NCBI RefSeq assembly: GCF_004340905.1
Contig: NZ_SLXD01000008.1
Span: 119,288-183,287 of the forward strand
Direction: 5' to 3'
Source: Rubrivivax gelatinosus
GTDB lineage: Bacteria > Pseudomonadota > Gammaproteobacteria > Burkholderiales > Burkholderiaceae_C
DNA: 64,000 nt
The position numbers were made by a program, and so were the translations under genes. Positions 8,001 through 15,982 of this stretch are shown one piece after another. A model generated the notes under the pieces. That model was not told where the DNA came from. It saw nothing but the letters and a program-made list of their open reading frames with translations, and made no database searches. The first letter of the stretch is position 1. Each line of letters begins with the position of its first letter.

Positions 8001-9602
8001 ATGCGAACGCTGCTGACCTTGTTGTGCGTGTTGCTGGCGCTGCCGGTGCTGGGCGTGCTCGGCGCCTGGGCGACGCTGGACGCCGATGCGCTGGCCGTGC
8101 TGCGCCACCAGGCTTCCACCGTGATGGCCGGCTATGCCGCGCAGTCGGCGCTGCTGGTGCTTGGCGTCGGCGTCGGCGTTGCGCTGGTCGGCACCGGCGC
8201 GGCGGCCGCGGTGACGCTGTTCGACTTCCCCGGCCGGCGCGTGCTGGAGTGGGCGCTGCTGCTGCCGCTGGCGATGCCGGCCTACGTGCTGGCCTACGCC
8301 TGGACCGACGCGCTGCAGTACAGCGGCCCGGTCCAGGTGGCCTTGCGCGCGCTGACCGGCGCGCAGGGCGCGCTGTGGCCCGACGTGCGCAGCCTGTGGG
8401 GCGCGGTGCTGCTGTTCGTACTTTGCCTCTACCCCTACGTCTACCTGCTGGCGCGCACCGCGCTGGGCGAACGCGCGGCGCCGATGATGGAGGCCGCGCG
8501 CCTGCTCGGCGCCGGCCTGCGCCGGCGCGTGCTGGAGGTGGCGCTGCCGCTGGCGCGCCCGGCGATCGCCGCCGGCATCGCGCTGGCGCTGATGGAGACG
8601 CTGGCCGACTACGGCGTCGGCAGCTACTTCGGGCTCACGACCTTCAGCACCGGCATCTACAAGGCCTGGCTGGTGATGGACGACCGCGTCGCCGCGGCGC
8701 AGCTGGCCTCGATGCTGCTGGCCGTCGTCGCGCTGCTGCTGGTCGTCGAGCGCCGGGCGCAGCGGCGGCTGCGTTTCGCCGCCTCGCGCCCGGGCGGCGC
8801 CGGTTCGGCCGACGCGCGGCCGCTGGTGCTGCGCGGCGGCGCCGCAGCGGCGGTGCTGGCGCTGTGTGCGCTGCCGGTGCTGCTGGGTTTCGTGCTGCCG
8901 GTCGGCTGGCTGGGCTGGCTGGTGTGGCAGGAGGCGACGGTGTCCGAGTTCGGGCTGCCTCTGGCGCGCTTCGCCGGCTGGGCGCGCAACAGCTTCGAGC
9001 TCGCCGGGCTGGCGGCGCTGGCGGCCACCGCGCTGGCGCTGGCGCTGGGCTACGCGTTGCGCCGCGGCGGTGGCGGGCCGCTGCCGGTGGCCGCGCGCGT
9101 GCTGTCGCTGGGTTACGCGGTGCCCGGCGCGGTGATCGCCGTCGGCCTGCTGCTGCCGGTGGCCTATGTCCAGCGCGTCTGGCCCGACGCGCCGCTGGGC
9201 GCGCTGTTCACCGGCACCGCCTTCGGGCTGGTCTACGCCTACCTGGTGCGGTTCTCGGCGGTGGCGCTGCAGTCGGTGGAGTCGGGTTATGCGCGCGTGC
9301 CGGCCTCGGTCGACGAGAGCGCGCGCCTGCTGGGCGGCGGCGGCTGGCGGCTGTGGCGCGAGCTGCACCTGCCGCTCTTGCGCCGCTCGGCGCTGGCTGC
9401 GGCGCTGCTGGTCTTCGTCGACGCGATGAAGGAACTGCCGGCGACGCTGGTGCTGCGCCCCTTCGGCCGCGACACGCTGGCCGTCGTGGCCTACAACCTC
9501 GCGCGCGACGAGCGCCTGGCCGAGGCCGCGCTGCCGTCGCTGGCCATCGTCGCCGTCGGCCTGATCCCGGTGGTGCTGCTGTCGCGTGCGCTGCGCCACT
9601 AG
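8001..9602 (+). CDS. fbpB: Fe3+-type ABC transporter permease (fused two-domain)
   Basis: A 533-aa inner-membrane permease with about 12 hydrophobic segments arranged as two BPD_transp domains. Each half carries an EAA loop for coupling to the ATPase: EAARLLGAGLRRRVLEVALP in the first and ESARLLGGGGWRLWRELHLP in the second. This double architecture is that of FbpB/SfuB ferric-iron permeases. I start at ATG 8001 (MRTLLTLLCVLLALPVLG), directly before the first membrane helix; an in-frame TTG at 7923 would add 26 Pro/Arg-rich residues. No clear ribosome binding site precedes either start. Its stop codon overlaps the stop of the convergent ku gene. Confidence 0.87.
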   Translation: MRTLLTLLCVLLALPVLGVLGAWATLDADALAVLRHQASTVMAGYAAQSALLVLGVGVGVALVGTGAAAAVTLFDFPGRRVLEWALLLPLAMPAYVLAYAWTDALQYSGPVQVALRALTGAQGALWPDVRSLWGAVLLFVLCLYPYVYLLARTALGERAAPMMEAARLLGAGLRRRVLEVALPLARPAIAAGIALALMETLADYGVGSYFGLTTFSTGIYKAWLVMDDRVAAAQLASMLLAVVALLLVVERRAQRRLRFAASRPGGAGSADARPLVLRGGAAAAVLALCALPVLLGFVLPVGWLGWLVWQEATVSEFGLPLARFAGWARNSFELAGLAALAATALALALGYALRRGGGGPLPVAARVLSLGYAVPGAVIAVGLLLPVAYVQRVWPDAPLGALFTGTAFGLVYAYLVRFSAVALQSVESGYARVPASVDESARLLGGGGWRLWRELHLPLLRRSALAAALLVFVDAMKELPATLVLRPFGRDTLAVVAYNLARDERLAEAALPSLAIVAVGLIPVVLLSRALRH

Positions 9603-10519
9603 CGCCGCGCGCCGGCGGCACGTTTGGCCGATGGCGCGGTGCGGGGCTTGGCTGCGCTCTTGGCCGGCGGCTTGGCCGCGGCGCGCCGTGCCGGGCGTTC
9701 GCCGCGCGCCGGGGCCCGCGTCGGCGACGCGGCCTTGCCGCCCTTCGGCCCGCCCAGGCTGGCGCGCAGCGCGTCCATCAGGTCGATGACCTGGGCGCCG
9801 GCGCGCTCCTCGCGCGGCGCCTGCTCGACGACCTGGCGCCCGGCGATCTTGCGTTCGATCGCCGCCTGGATGCGCTCACGCTCCTCGTCGTGGAACTGCG
9901 CCGGGTCGTAGTGGTCCTGCGAGATCTGGTCGATCAGCTGGCGCGCCAGCTGCAGCTCGGCCTTGGCAACGGTCACCGGCGCGATGTCCAGGTCGGCCGG
10001 GCGGCGCAGCTCGTCGGCGTAGAGCAGCGTCTGCAGCACCAGGCCTTCGTCCAGCGGGCGCACCTGCACCACCGACTGCTTGCCGCGGAAGGTCCAGCGT
10101 GCCAGCGCGCAGCGGCCGCTCTCGCGCATCGCCTCGCGCAGCAGCGCGTAGGGCTTGGCGCCGCGTTTGTCGGGCGCCAGCAGCCAGGCCTTGTCGACGT
10201 ACAGCGGGTCCACCGCGTCGGCGGGCACGAAGGCGACGATGTCGATCGCCGGGTCGTCGTGTTCGTCGAGTTCGTGCAGCTCGTCGGGCGTGAAGACCAC
10301 GTAACGGTCTTTCTCGAACTCGTAGCCCTTCACCATCTCGCGGCGTTCGATGCGCTTGCCGCTCCTCTCGGACACGTACTGCTGGCGCACCCGCGCGCCG
10401 TCGGGCGCCAGCAGGTGCAGGCGGACGCCGGCCGAGGGTTCGGCGGCGGAGAACAGCTTCACCGGGATGCTGACGAGGCCGAATCCCAGTGACAGCGAGG
10501 CGATCGGGCGCGCGGACAT
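9599..10519 (-). CDS. ku: bacterial Ku protein (NHEJ)
   Basis: A 306-aa homodimeric DNA-end-binding protein of non-homologous end joining. The hallmark start MSARPIASLSLGFGLVSIPVKL is present, followed by HLLAPDGARVRQQYVSE and GYEFEKDRYVVFTPDEL. The Ku core ends near residue 260. A lysine/alanine/proline-rich tail of about 45 residues (AAAKPPAKSAAKPRTAPSAK) follows, as in Ku proteins whose basic tails add DNA binding. The start at 10519 is set by homology; an in-frame upstream ATG at 10624 would add 35 unconserved residues. The usual partner, ligase LigD, is not in the window. Confidence 0.93.
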   Translation of the reverse strand: MSARPIASLSLGFGLVSIPVKLFSAAEPSAGVRLHLLAPDGARVRQQYVSERSGKRIERREMVKGYEFEKDRYVVFTPDELHELDEHDDPAIDIVAFVPADAVDPLYVDKAWLLAPDKRGAKPYALLREAMRESGRCALARWTFRGKQSVVQVRPLDEGLVLQTLLYADELRRPADLDIAPVTVAKAELQLARQLIDQISQDHYDPAQFHDEERERIQAAIERKIAGRQVVEQAPREERAGAQVIDLMDALRASLGGPKGGKAASPTRAPARGERPARRAAAKPPAKSAAKPRTAPSAKRAAGARR

Positions 10520-10609
10520 GCCGGCCGCAGGCAGGCGGCGTGCCCGAGGGCGGAACGCGGGTTGCCGCGCCGGGCTCCCGCGCTCGACCGCGGACACGAG
10601 GAGACGACG

Positions 10610-10966
10610 ATGACCCGACTTCATGCAGCCGCCCTGCTGGCGGCCTTGGCCACCGCCACGTCGCTGGCCGCCGCGCAGGCCCCGGCCGGCGGCGCCACCG
10701 ACCCCGCCGCCACCGGCCAGCGCCAGGGCAGCGAGACGACGCCGTCGACGCTGCCGCCCGGCGCCACCTCCGACGACGGCAACAAGGCCGCGGTGCCCGC
10801 CAGCGGCGTGCCGGGCACGCGGCCCGGCGACCTGTCGAGGATGCCGGCCGATCCGGCGACCGGCTCGACGCCCGGCCAGCCGCCCGGTGTCGGCAGCCCG
10901 GCCGACAAGGCGATGACGCCGCGTGGCCGCGGTTCGGCGGCGTCGGCGCCGACGACCGGCCGCTGA
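10610..10966 (+). CDS. secreted low-complexity protein, unknown
   Basis: A 118-aa protein starting at ATG 10610, 6 bases after GAGGAG. It has a clear signal peptide (AALLAALATATSLAAAQA, cleavage expected near residue 21). The mature part is disordered and rich in Pro, Gly, Ala, Thr and Ser, without Cys or recognisable motif. Such small exported proteins are common in this bacterial group and have no assigned role. It is divergent from ku and ends 1 base before the convergent membrane-protein gene. Confidence 0.65.
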   Translation: MTRLHAAALLAALATATSLAAAQAPAGGATDPAATGQRQGSETTPSTLPPGATSDDGNKAAVPASGVPGTRPGDLSRMPADPATGSTPGQPPGVGSPADKAMTPRGRGSAASAPTTGR

Positions 10967-10967
10967 T

Positions 10968-11930
10968 TCAGGCGCGTGCCGGGCGCGGCAGGCGCCGCCA
11001 GTCGGCCGCCGCCGAGCGCCGCGGCAGCGGCGGGATCTCGAATCGCGGCATCTCCTGCAGGCAGAAGCTGAGCGCCAGCACCAGCGTCGGCAGGTGGTAG
11101 AAAACGAACCACAGCCCGGGCGTGCTGCGGTCGTCGCCGCCGTGCGGCATCAGCGCGACGGTGGCGACCAGCGCGACCGCGGTCAGCGACGGGATCGCCC
11201 GCCGGAAGGCCGCCACCCAGCGCGCCGCGGCCAGGCGCTCGTGATATCGCGCCGGCGCCTCGGCCAGCGTCAGCGCCAGGTGCGCGGCGGCGCGGTCGAG
11301 CTCGGCTTCGGCGCGCCGGCAGCGCTGGGCGATGCTGCCCGGCACGCGCAGCCGGCTTTCCCAGCCGCCGGGCTTGCGCGCCAGCGGCGCCCAGTTCCAG
11401 CCCAGCACGGCGAGCAGGTCTTCGGGCAGCTCCAGCTCGTGGCCGCCGGTGGCCGCCAGCGTCAGCTCGGCCGACATGCGGCGCACCGCCGGCAGCGCCA
11501 GCGTCAGGGTCAGCCCGCCGGCGATGCGTGCGACGCCGCGCTGCAGGATCAGGCCGTCCTCGCCGTCGCCGTCGACCGCGTAGTCGCGTGCCACCGTCCA
11601 GCCCTCTCCGGCGCTGAAGGCGCGCTGCGGCGCGACGGCCGTCAGCCGCTCGTGCAGCACGTCGAGGTCGGGCCCGGCGGCTTCGAGCCGGGCGCGTGCG
11701 CCGGCCATCGTCAGCACGCGTGCGAGCTTGAAGCGGCCTTCGGTGCTGCAGTCGAGTTCGAGCTGGTCGTGGATGGCGGGCAGCGCGTCGGTGGCCGCGT
11801 GCTCGACGGCGCGGAAGACCAGGCGGCGCGCGAGGCGGTCGCTGGCGGTGAGGTCGACGCGGCAGCCGCGGCGCGACAGCGGCGCGACCCGCGCCAGGAT
11901 CTCGTGGTGGGACAGCGGCGGCAGGGACAT
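10968..11930 (-). CDS. membrane-anchored protein, unknown
   Basis: A 320-aa protein with a soluble, Arg/Leu/Ala-rich N-terminal part of about 230 residues and two hydrophobic segments near the C-terminus (SLTAVALVATVALMP and GLWFVFYHLPTLVLALSFCL), so a C-terminal membrane hairpin is likely. It starts at ATG 11930 (MSLPPLSHHEILARVAPL). The ORF stays open for another 80 codons upstream, but that part runs through the repeat cluster and encodes Arg/Pro-rich sequence, so it is unlikely to be translated. I do not recognise the family. Confidence 0.65.
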   Translation of the reverse strand: MSLPPLSHHEILARVAPLSRRGCRVDLTASDRLARRLVFRAVEHAATDALPAIHDQLELDCSTEGRFKLARVLTMAGARARLEAAGPDLDVLHERLTAVAPQRAFSAGEGWTVARDYAVDGDGEDGLILQRGVARIAGGLTLTLALPAVRRMSAELTLAATGGHELELPEDLLAVLGWNWAPLARKPGGWESRLRVPGSIAQRCRRAEAELDRAAAHLALTLAEAPARYHERLAAARWVAAFRRAIPSLTAVALVATVALMPHGGDDRSTPGLWFVFYHLPTLVLALSFCLQEMPRFEIPPLPRRSAAADWRRLPRPARA

Positions 11931-11987
11931 CGGCCGCGAGCATCGCCGAAAGCGCGCCGCGACGCGTGCCATGGCGTCAAACGGGCA

Positions 11988-12072
11988 GGGCTCGTGGCAT
12001 GCCGCCACCCTCACCCTGGCCCTCTCCCGCGGGCGGGAGAGGGGACGGCGGGTGCGTGCCGGCGGGGCCGGG
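11988..12072. repeat. 85-bp direct repeat, copy 1
   Basis: This 85-base segment is repeated without a visible difference at 12158-12242. It contains the palindrome CCCTCTCCCGC...GCGGGAGAGGG, a sequence family found in many copies between genes of high-GC proteobacteria (REP-like). The 315-base gap between the two flanking genes consists almost wholly of these repeats. Confidence 0.85.
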
Positions 12073-12123
12073 CTGCGGGCGTGGTGCGCCCCTTGTGGAC
12101 TGCACCGCCGCTGAGGCCTGCTC

Positions 12124-12160
12124 CCTCTCCCGCAGGTGCGGGAGAGGGCTGGGGTGAGGG
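12124..12160. repeat. third, inverted REP-like unit
   Basis: Between the two 85-base copies lies a related hairpin (CCTCTCCCGCAGGTGCGGGAGAGG followed by CTGGGGTGAGGG). It reads as the inverse of the CCCTCACCCTGGCCCTCTCCC arm of its neighbours. The three units therefore form an inverted/direct array that could fold as mRNA hairpins and end transcription from either side. Confidence 0.7.
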
Positions 12161-12242
12161 CTCGTGGCATGCCGCCACCCTCACCCTGGCCCTCTCCCGC
12201 GGGCGGGAGAGGGGACGGCGGGTGCGTGCCGGCGGGGCCGGG
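12158..12242. repeat. 85-bp direct repeat, copy 2
   Basis: Second copy of the 85-base unit, exactly 170 bases downstream of the first. It ends 3 bases before the stop codon of the yhaN-like gene, so it forms the 3' untranslated boundary of the recCBD operon and may act as a terminator or mRNA-stabilising hairpin. Confidence 0.85.
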
Positions 12243-12245
12243 GGC

Positions 12246-14879
12246 TCAGCCGGCCGTGTCCAGCCGCCGCACCGGCACGCCCAGGTCGCGCCACTGCGCC
12301 GGGTGGCAGCTGAAGACCAGCAGCTGGTGGCGCTGCGAGGCGTCGAAGACGATGCGTTTCATGCGCTCCAGGCGCTCGGCGTCGGTGTGCACCAGCGCGT
12401 CGTCGAGGATCACCAGCGTCGGCCGCCCGGCTTCGCGCAGCAGGTCGGCGTAGGCCAGGCGGCAGACCAGGCCGAGCTGCTCGCGCGCGCCGAAGGACAG
12501 CGTCTCGAAGGCGCCGCGTTCCTCGCCGCGGTGCCCGGGCCGCGCCAGCACCTCGGGGCGCAGGCTCTCGCCGACTTCCAGCCGCCCGGCCGGGAACAGC
12601 AGCGAGGCGTAGTGGTCCAGGTGTTTCTGCAGCGGCGCCTGCAGCCGGCGTGTCAGCGCCTGGCGGCGGGCGTCGAGCTTGGTGGCCAGCAGGTCCAGCG
12701 CGTCGGCGCGGCGCTGCAGCTCGTCGCGGCGGCGTGCCGCGTGGTCGGCGGCGGCGCGTTCGCCGGCGAGCTGTTCGTCCAGGCCTTGCGCGCCGACGGC
12801 GGCGAGTTCGGCGGCCAGGCGTGCGACTTCGAGTTCGCGGGCGCGGTGGGCGCGTTCGGCTTCGTCGGCGCTGCGGCGCAGGCGTTCGACGTCCTGGCGC
12901 AGGATGTCCGCGCGCACGGCGGCGATGCGTGTCTGCACCGCCTCCAGCCGGGCCTGCGCCGCGGCCTGCTGGGCCTGGGCATCGGCGAGCGCGAGCTGCT
13001 GGCGGCGCTGGGCCTCGGCGCGCTCCGGGGCGGCCAGCGCCGCGGCCAGCGCCTGGTGCTCCCGCTCGGCGGCCTGGTGCTCGGCTTCGGCGGTGGCACG
13101 TTCGCGCTGGCGGGCCTCGGCCTGGCGCGCGGCGTCGGCGCGTGCCTGTTCGGCGGCTGCGGATTCGGCCTCGGCGGCGGCGACGGCCGGCGGCGCGGCC
13201 TCGGGCGCCGGCGGCAGCGCGGCCAGCGCCTGTTCGGCTTCGGCGCGGCGTGCCTGGGCGCGCGACAGCTCGGCTTCAAGCGTGTCCAGCCCTTGCGGCG
13301 CCAGCAGCGCCAGGGCCTGCCGGGCGGTCTCGGCTTCCCGCGACTTCAGCGCGTGCGCCGCGGCGCGCGCTTCGGCCTCGTCGGCCGAGGCCAGCCCCAG
13401 GCGCTGCAGCAGCGCCGCACGGTCGTCGGCAAGGCGGTCGTGTTCACGCACCAGCGCCGCCAGGTCCTCGCCGCCGGGCACGACGGTGATCGTGCCGCCG
13501 GGCAGCGACAGCGTCGCGGCCTGGGTCAGCCGTCGTTCGCCCTGGCCCACGAGCGGCGCGCCGTCGAGCGCGACGCCGGCGTCGGCCTGCAGCTCGAAGG
13601 CCAGCCGGGTCGCGACCGCGTCCTGGCGGATGCCGAGTTCGTGCAGGCGCTGGCTGTGCTGGCGCAGCGTCTTCAGCTCGGCGGGCGGCACGGCCAGCGT
13701 GTCGGCCTCGCGGTGCAGCGCAGTGGCGCGGGTGGCCTCGGCGCGGGCGCGTTCCAGCGCCGCAGCGGCGGTGTCGGCGGCCTGGCGCGCGGCGGCGAGG
13801 TCGCGGCCGAGCTGGGCGCGGGTCTGCTCCTGGCGCGCCAGCGCCAGCGCGGCGCGTGCGGCGGCGAAGCGCGTCTCGGCGGCGGCCAGCGCCTGGCGCG
13901 CGGCGGCCTCGGTGCCGGTGGCCGCTTCGTGCCGGCGCTGGGCGGCGGCGCGCGTGGTTTCGCGTGTCGCCAGTTGCTGCTGGCGCTGGCCCTCGTCGGC
14001 GATCTGCTGGCGCAGCAACCCGGCCAGCCCGTCGGCCTGGCGCAGCGTGGCGGCCGCCGCGTCGTGTTCGCGCTGCAGGCCGTCGGCGGTGGCGAGTGCG
14101 GTCTCGGCCTGGGCGAGCTGCTCGCGCAGCGCCTTCCACGGCGCCTCGCGTGTCTCGGCCTCGTGTTCGTCGCGCAGGCGCTTGAGCCGGTCGACCTGCT
14201 CGGCGTGGCGGTGTACCGCGGCTTCGGTCTCGGCGACGCGGGCAGCGCTGTCTTCGGCGGCCCGCTGGGCTTCGGCCAGCGCGCCGGTGGGCCGGCCGGT
14301 GGCGGTCAGCAGCTCGCGGCGCAGCAGGCGCACACGGTCCAGCACCTCGTCGCCGCCGGTGGCCGCGACTTCGCCGAGCGAGGCGTTCAGCGCGCGCTGC
14401 AGATGTGCCGCGGCGTGTTCCACCGGCTCGGCGATGGCCTGCGTCGTGCCTTGTTCGACCCACAGCAGCCCCGGGATGCCCCAGTGTTTCTGGCCGCTGG
14501 CGCCCTTCAGCGCGTACTCGAAGCCCAGCAGCTCGGCCAGGTGGTCCTCGGCCTCGGCGCCTTCCCAGCGCCGCGCGCCGGCGACCAGTTCGCAGCGTTT
14601 CTTCTGCAGAAAGCTCTTCACCAGCCGGTAGTCGCTGCCGCCGAGCGTGAAGTCCAGTTCGACGGTCGGCGCCGCGGCCGAGTCGCCCCAGGGCCGCAGG
14701 TCTTCGGCGCCGCTGGAGCGGTGGCGCTCGAAGAAGGCGGCGCGGATCGCGCGCACCAGCGTGCTCTTGCCGCTTTCGTTGGGTGCGGCGAAGACGTTCA
14801 GGCCTGGGGCGAAGCCGGTGATCTCGAAGGGTTCGCGGAAGCGCCGCAGCTCGGCGACACGCAGCCGGGTGATCTTCAT
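12246..14879 (-). CDS. YhaN/SbcC-like SMC-type ATPase
   Basis: An 877-aa ATPase with the head-coil-head build of the Rad50/SbcC group. The N-terminus has Walker A NESGKST at about residue 34, and the 50-residue N-terminal pattern (ELRRFREPFEITGFAPGLNVFAAP) matches YhaN (AAA_27). About 650 residues of coiled coil rich in Ala/Arg/Glu/Gln follow. The C-terminal head has LSFGAREQL (signature) and LVILDDALVHTD (Walker B/D-loop). Only three Cys are present and none form the CxxC zinc hook of SbcC/Rad50, which also points to YhaN. The start overlaps the stop of the nuclease gene by 4 nt. Likely partner of that nuclease in DNA-end processing. Confidence 0.88.
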   Translation of the reverse strand: MKITRLRVAELRRFREPFEITGFAPGLNVFAAPNESGKSTLVRAIRAAFFERHRSSGAEDLRPWGDSAAAPTVELDFTLGGSDYRLVKSFLQKKRCELVAGARRWEGAEAEDHLAELLGFEYALKGASGQKHWGIPGLLWVEQGTTQAIAEPVEHAAAHLQRALNASLGEVAATGGDEVLDRVRLLRRELLTATGRPTGALAEAQRAAEDSAARVAETEAAVHRHAEQVDRLKRLRDEHEAETREAPWKALREQLAQAETALATADGLQREHDAAAATLRQADGLAGLLRQQIADEGQRQQQLATRETTRAAAQRRHEAATGTEAAARQALAAAETRFAAARAALALARQEQTRAQLGRDLAAARQAADTAAAALERARAEATRATALHREADTLAVPPAELKTLRQHSQRLHELGIRQDAVATRLAFELQADAGVALDGAPLVGQGERRLTQAATLSLPGGTITVVPGGEDLAALVREHDRLADDRAALLQRLGLASADEAEARAAAHALKSREAETARQALALLAPQGLDTLEAELSRAQARRAEAEQALAALPPAPEAAPPAVAAAEAESAAAEQARADAARQAEARQRERATAEAEHQAAEREHQALAAALAAPERAEAQRRQQLALADAQAQQAAAQARLEAVQTRIAAVRADILRQDVERLRRSADEAERAHRARELEVARLAAELAAVGAQGLDEQLAGERAAADHAARRRDELQRRADALDLLATKLDARRQALTRRLQAPLQKHLDHYASLLFPAGRLEVGESLRPEVLARPGHRGEERGAFETLSFGAREQLGLVCRLAYADLLREAGRPTLVILDDALVHTDAERLERMKRIVFDASQRHQLLVFSCHPAQWRDLGVPVRRLDTAG

Positions 14880-15982
14880 GCCGCGGCCTCCTCGCGCCCG
14901 GCCAGCAGGCCGGCGAGCAGCGCCAGCGCCTCCTGCTCGACCGGGCCGTCGGCTTCGCGCAGCTCGGCCAGCACCTCGCCGAGGTAGCCGTCGGCGTGCA
15001 GCGCGGCCAGGTCTTCGGCGGTCGGCGCCAGACGCAGGCCGCCGCGCTCGCAGCGCAGCGCACGCACCCGCGCCTCGGCGGCGGCGATGGCTTCGTCCAG
15101 GCGGGCGCGGCCGGCCAGGTCCAGCGTGCCGGCGAGCGTCAGCTGCAGCACCTCGTCGGCGCCGCAGGCGGCGAGCTCGGCGACCAGCGCCTCGACGTCG
15201 GACGGCACGGCCAGCCGGCGCTCCAGCGTGCGCCAGCGGTGGCGGCCCAGCGGCAGCGCCTGGACCTCGGGCACGGCGCCGGGGCCGGCGAGGCGCACAC
15301 GCAGCACCTGGCCGGCGCCGTTGTCCTTGAAACGGTCCTGCTCGGGCGTGCCGGCGTACCAGCAGCGTTCGGCGATGCGTTTGGCACCGTGCCAGTCGCC
15401 CAGCGCCAGGTAGTCCAGGCGCGCACGTTCTGCGCGGTCGGGGGCGATCGGGTTGGCCGAGTCGATGTCCTCGGCCAGCAGGCCTTGCACCGCGCCGTGC
15501 GCCAGCCCCAGGCGCAGCCAGCCTTCGGGCGTGGTCCAGCCGTCGAAGGCCTCGGTGAGGTCGGTGTAGGTGTGGCGCTGGGTCAGCGGCGCGCACAGCA
15601 CCGCGGCACGCGCCTCGGGCAGTTCGACGACGCCGGGCTCCAGCGCCAGCTTCACGTTCGCCGGCACGACGCCCAGGCGCAGCGCGTGGCGCCACACGCC
15701 TTCGGCCAGCGCGGCGTCGTGGTTGCCGGGGATCAGCACCCAGGGGCCGGCGAAGGGCTCCATGGCGTTGAACATCCGGCGGATCGTGCGTGCCGAGACG
15801 CCTTGGGCGTCGAAGACGTCGCCGGCGACGAGCACCGCGTCGGCCTGTTCGTCGGCGGCCAGATGCGCGATGCGTTCGACGGCGGCAAAACGTGCGTCGG
15901 CCAGCGCCGCCGCGTCCTCGGGTTCGAAGCCGCCGTACTGGCGGCCGATCTGCCAGTCGGCGGTGTGGATCAGCGTGGTCAT
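14876..15982 (-). CDS. YhaO/SbcD-like metallophosphoesterase nuclease
   Basis: A 368-aa calcineurin-like DNA exonuclease. The Mre11-type metal motifs are intact: HTADWQIG (D and H), AGDVFDAQG, GNHDAAL, LAHG and GDWHG. After the catalytic domain (about 1-240) comes a C-terminal region rich in Ala/Glu/Leu that would bind the ATPase. It begins with ATG 15982, overlapping the recD stop by 4 nt, and ends overlapping the yhaN-like start by 4 nt, so it is translated between RecD and its ATPase. YhaO and SbcD are hard to separate by eye; the partner without a zinc hook favours YhaO. Confidence 0.88.
   Translation of the reverse strand: MTTLIHTADWQIGRQYGGFEPEDAAALADARFAAVERIAHLAADEQADAVLVAGDVFDAQGVSARTIRRMFNAMEPFAGPWVLIPGNHDAALAEGVWRHALRLGVVPANVKLALEPGVVELPEARAAVLCAPLTQRHTYTDLTEAFDGWTTPEGWLRLGLAHGAVQGLLAEDIDSANPIAPDRAERARLDYLALGDWHGAKRIAERCWYAGTPEQDRFKDNGAGQVLRVRLAGPGAVPEVQALPLGRHRWRTLERRLAVPSDVEALVAELAACGADEVLQLTLAGTLDLAGRARLDEAIAAAEARVRALRCERGGLRLAPTAEDLAALHADGYLGEVLAELREADGPVEQEALALLAGLLAGREEAAA

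Noticed and set aside
12001..12240. A CRISPR array.
   Set aside because: There are only two long identical units plus an inverted one, with no regular spacers and no cas genes.
12246..14879. Calling the ATPase SbcC.
   Set aside because: It lacks the central CxxC zinc hook and its N-terminal pattern is closer to YhaN, so I used a YhaN-like name.
10923..14987. Very long plus-strand reading frame opposite the yhaN-like gene (1354 codons); similar long ones opposite fbpC/fbpB and recB.
   Set aside because: High GC removes stop codons from antisense frames. The translations are Arg/Ala/Gly/Gln-rich with no domain, and each lies fully over a well supported gene.
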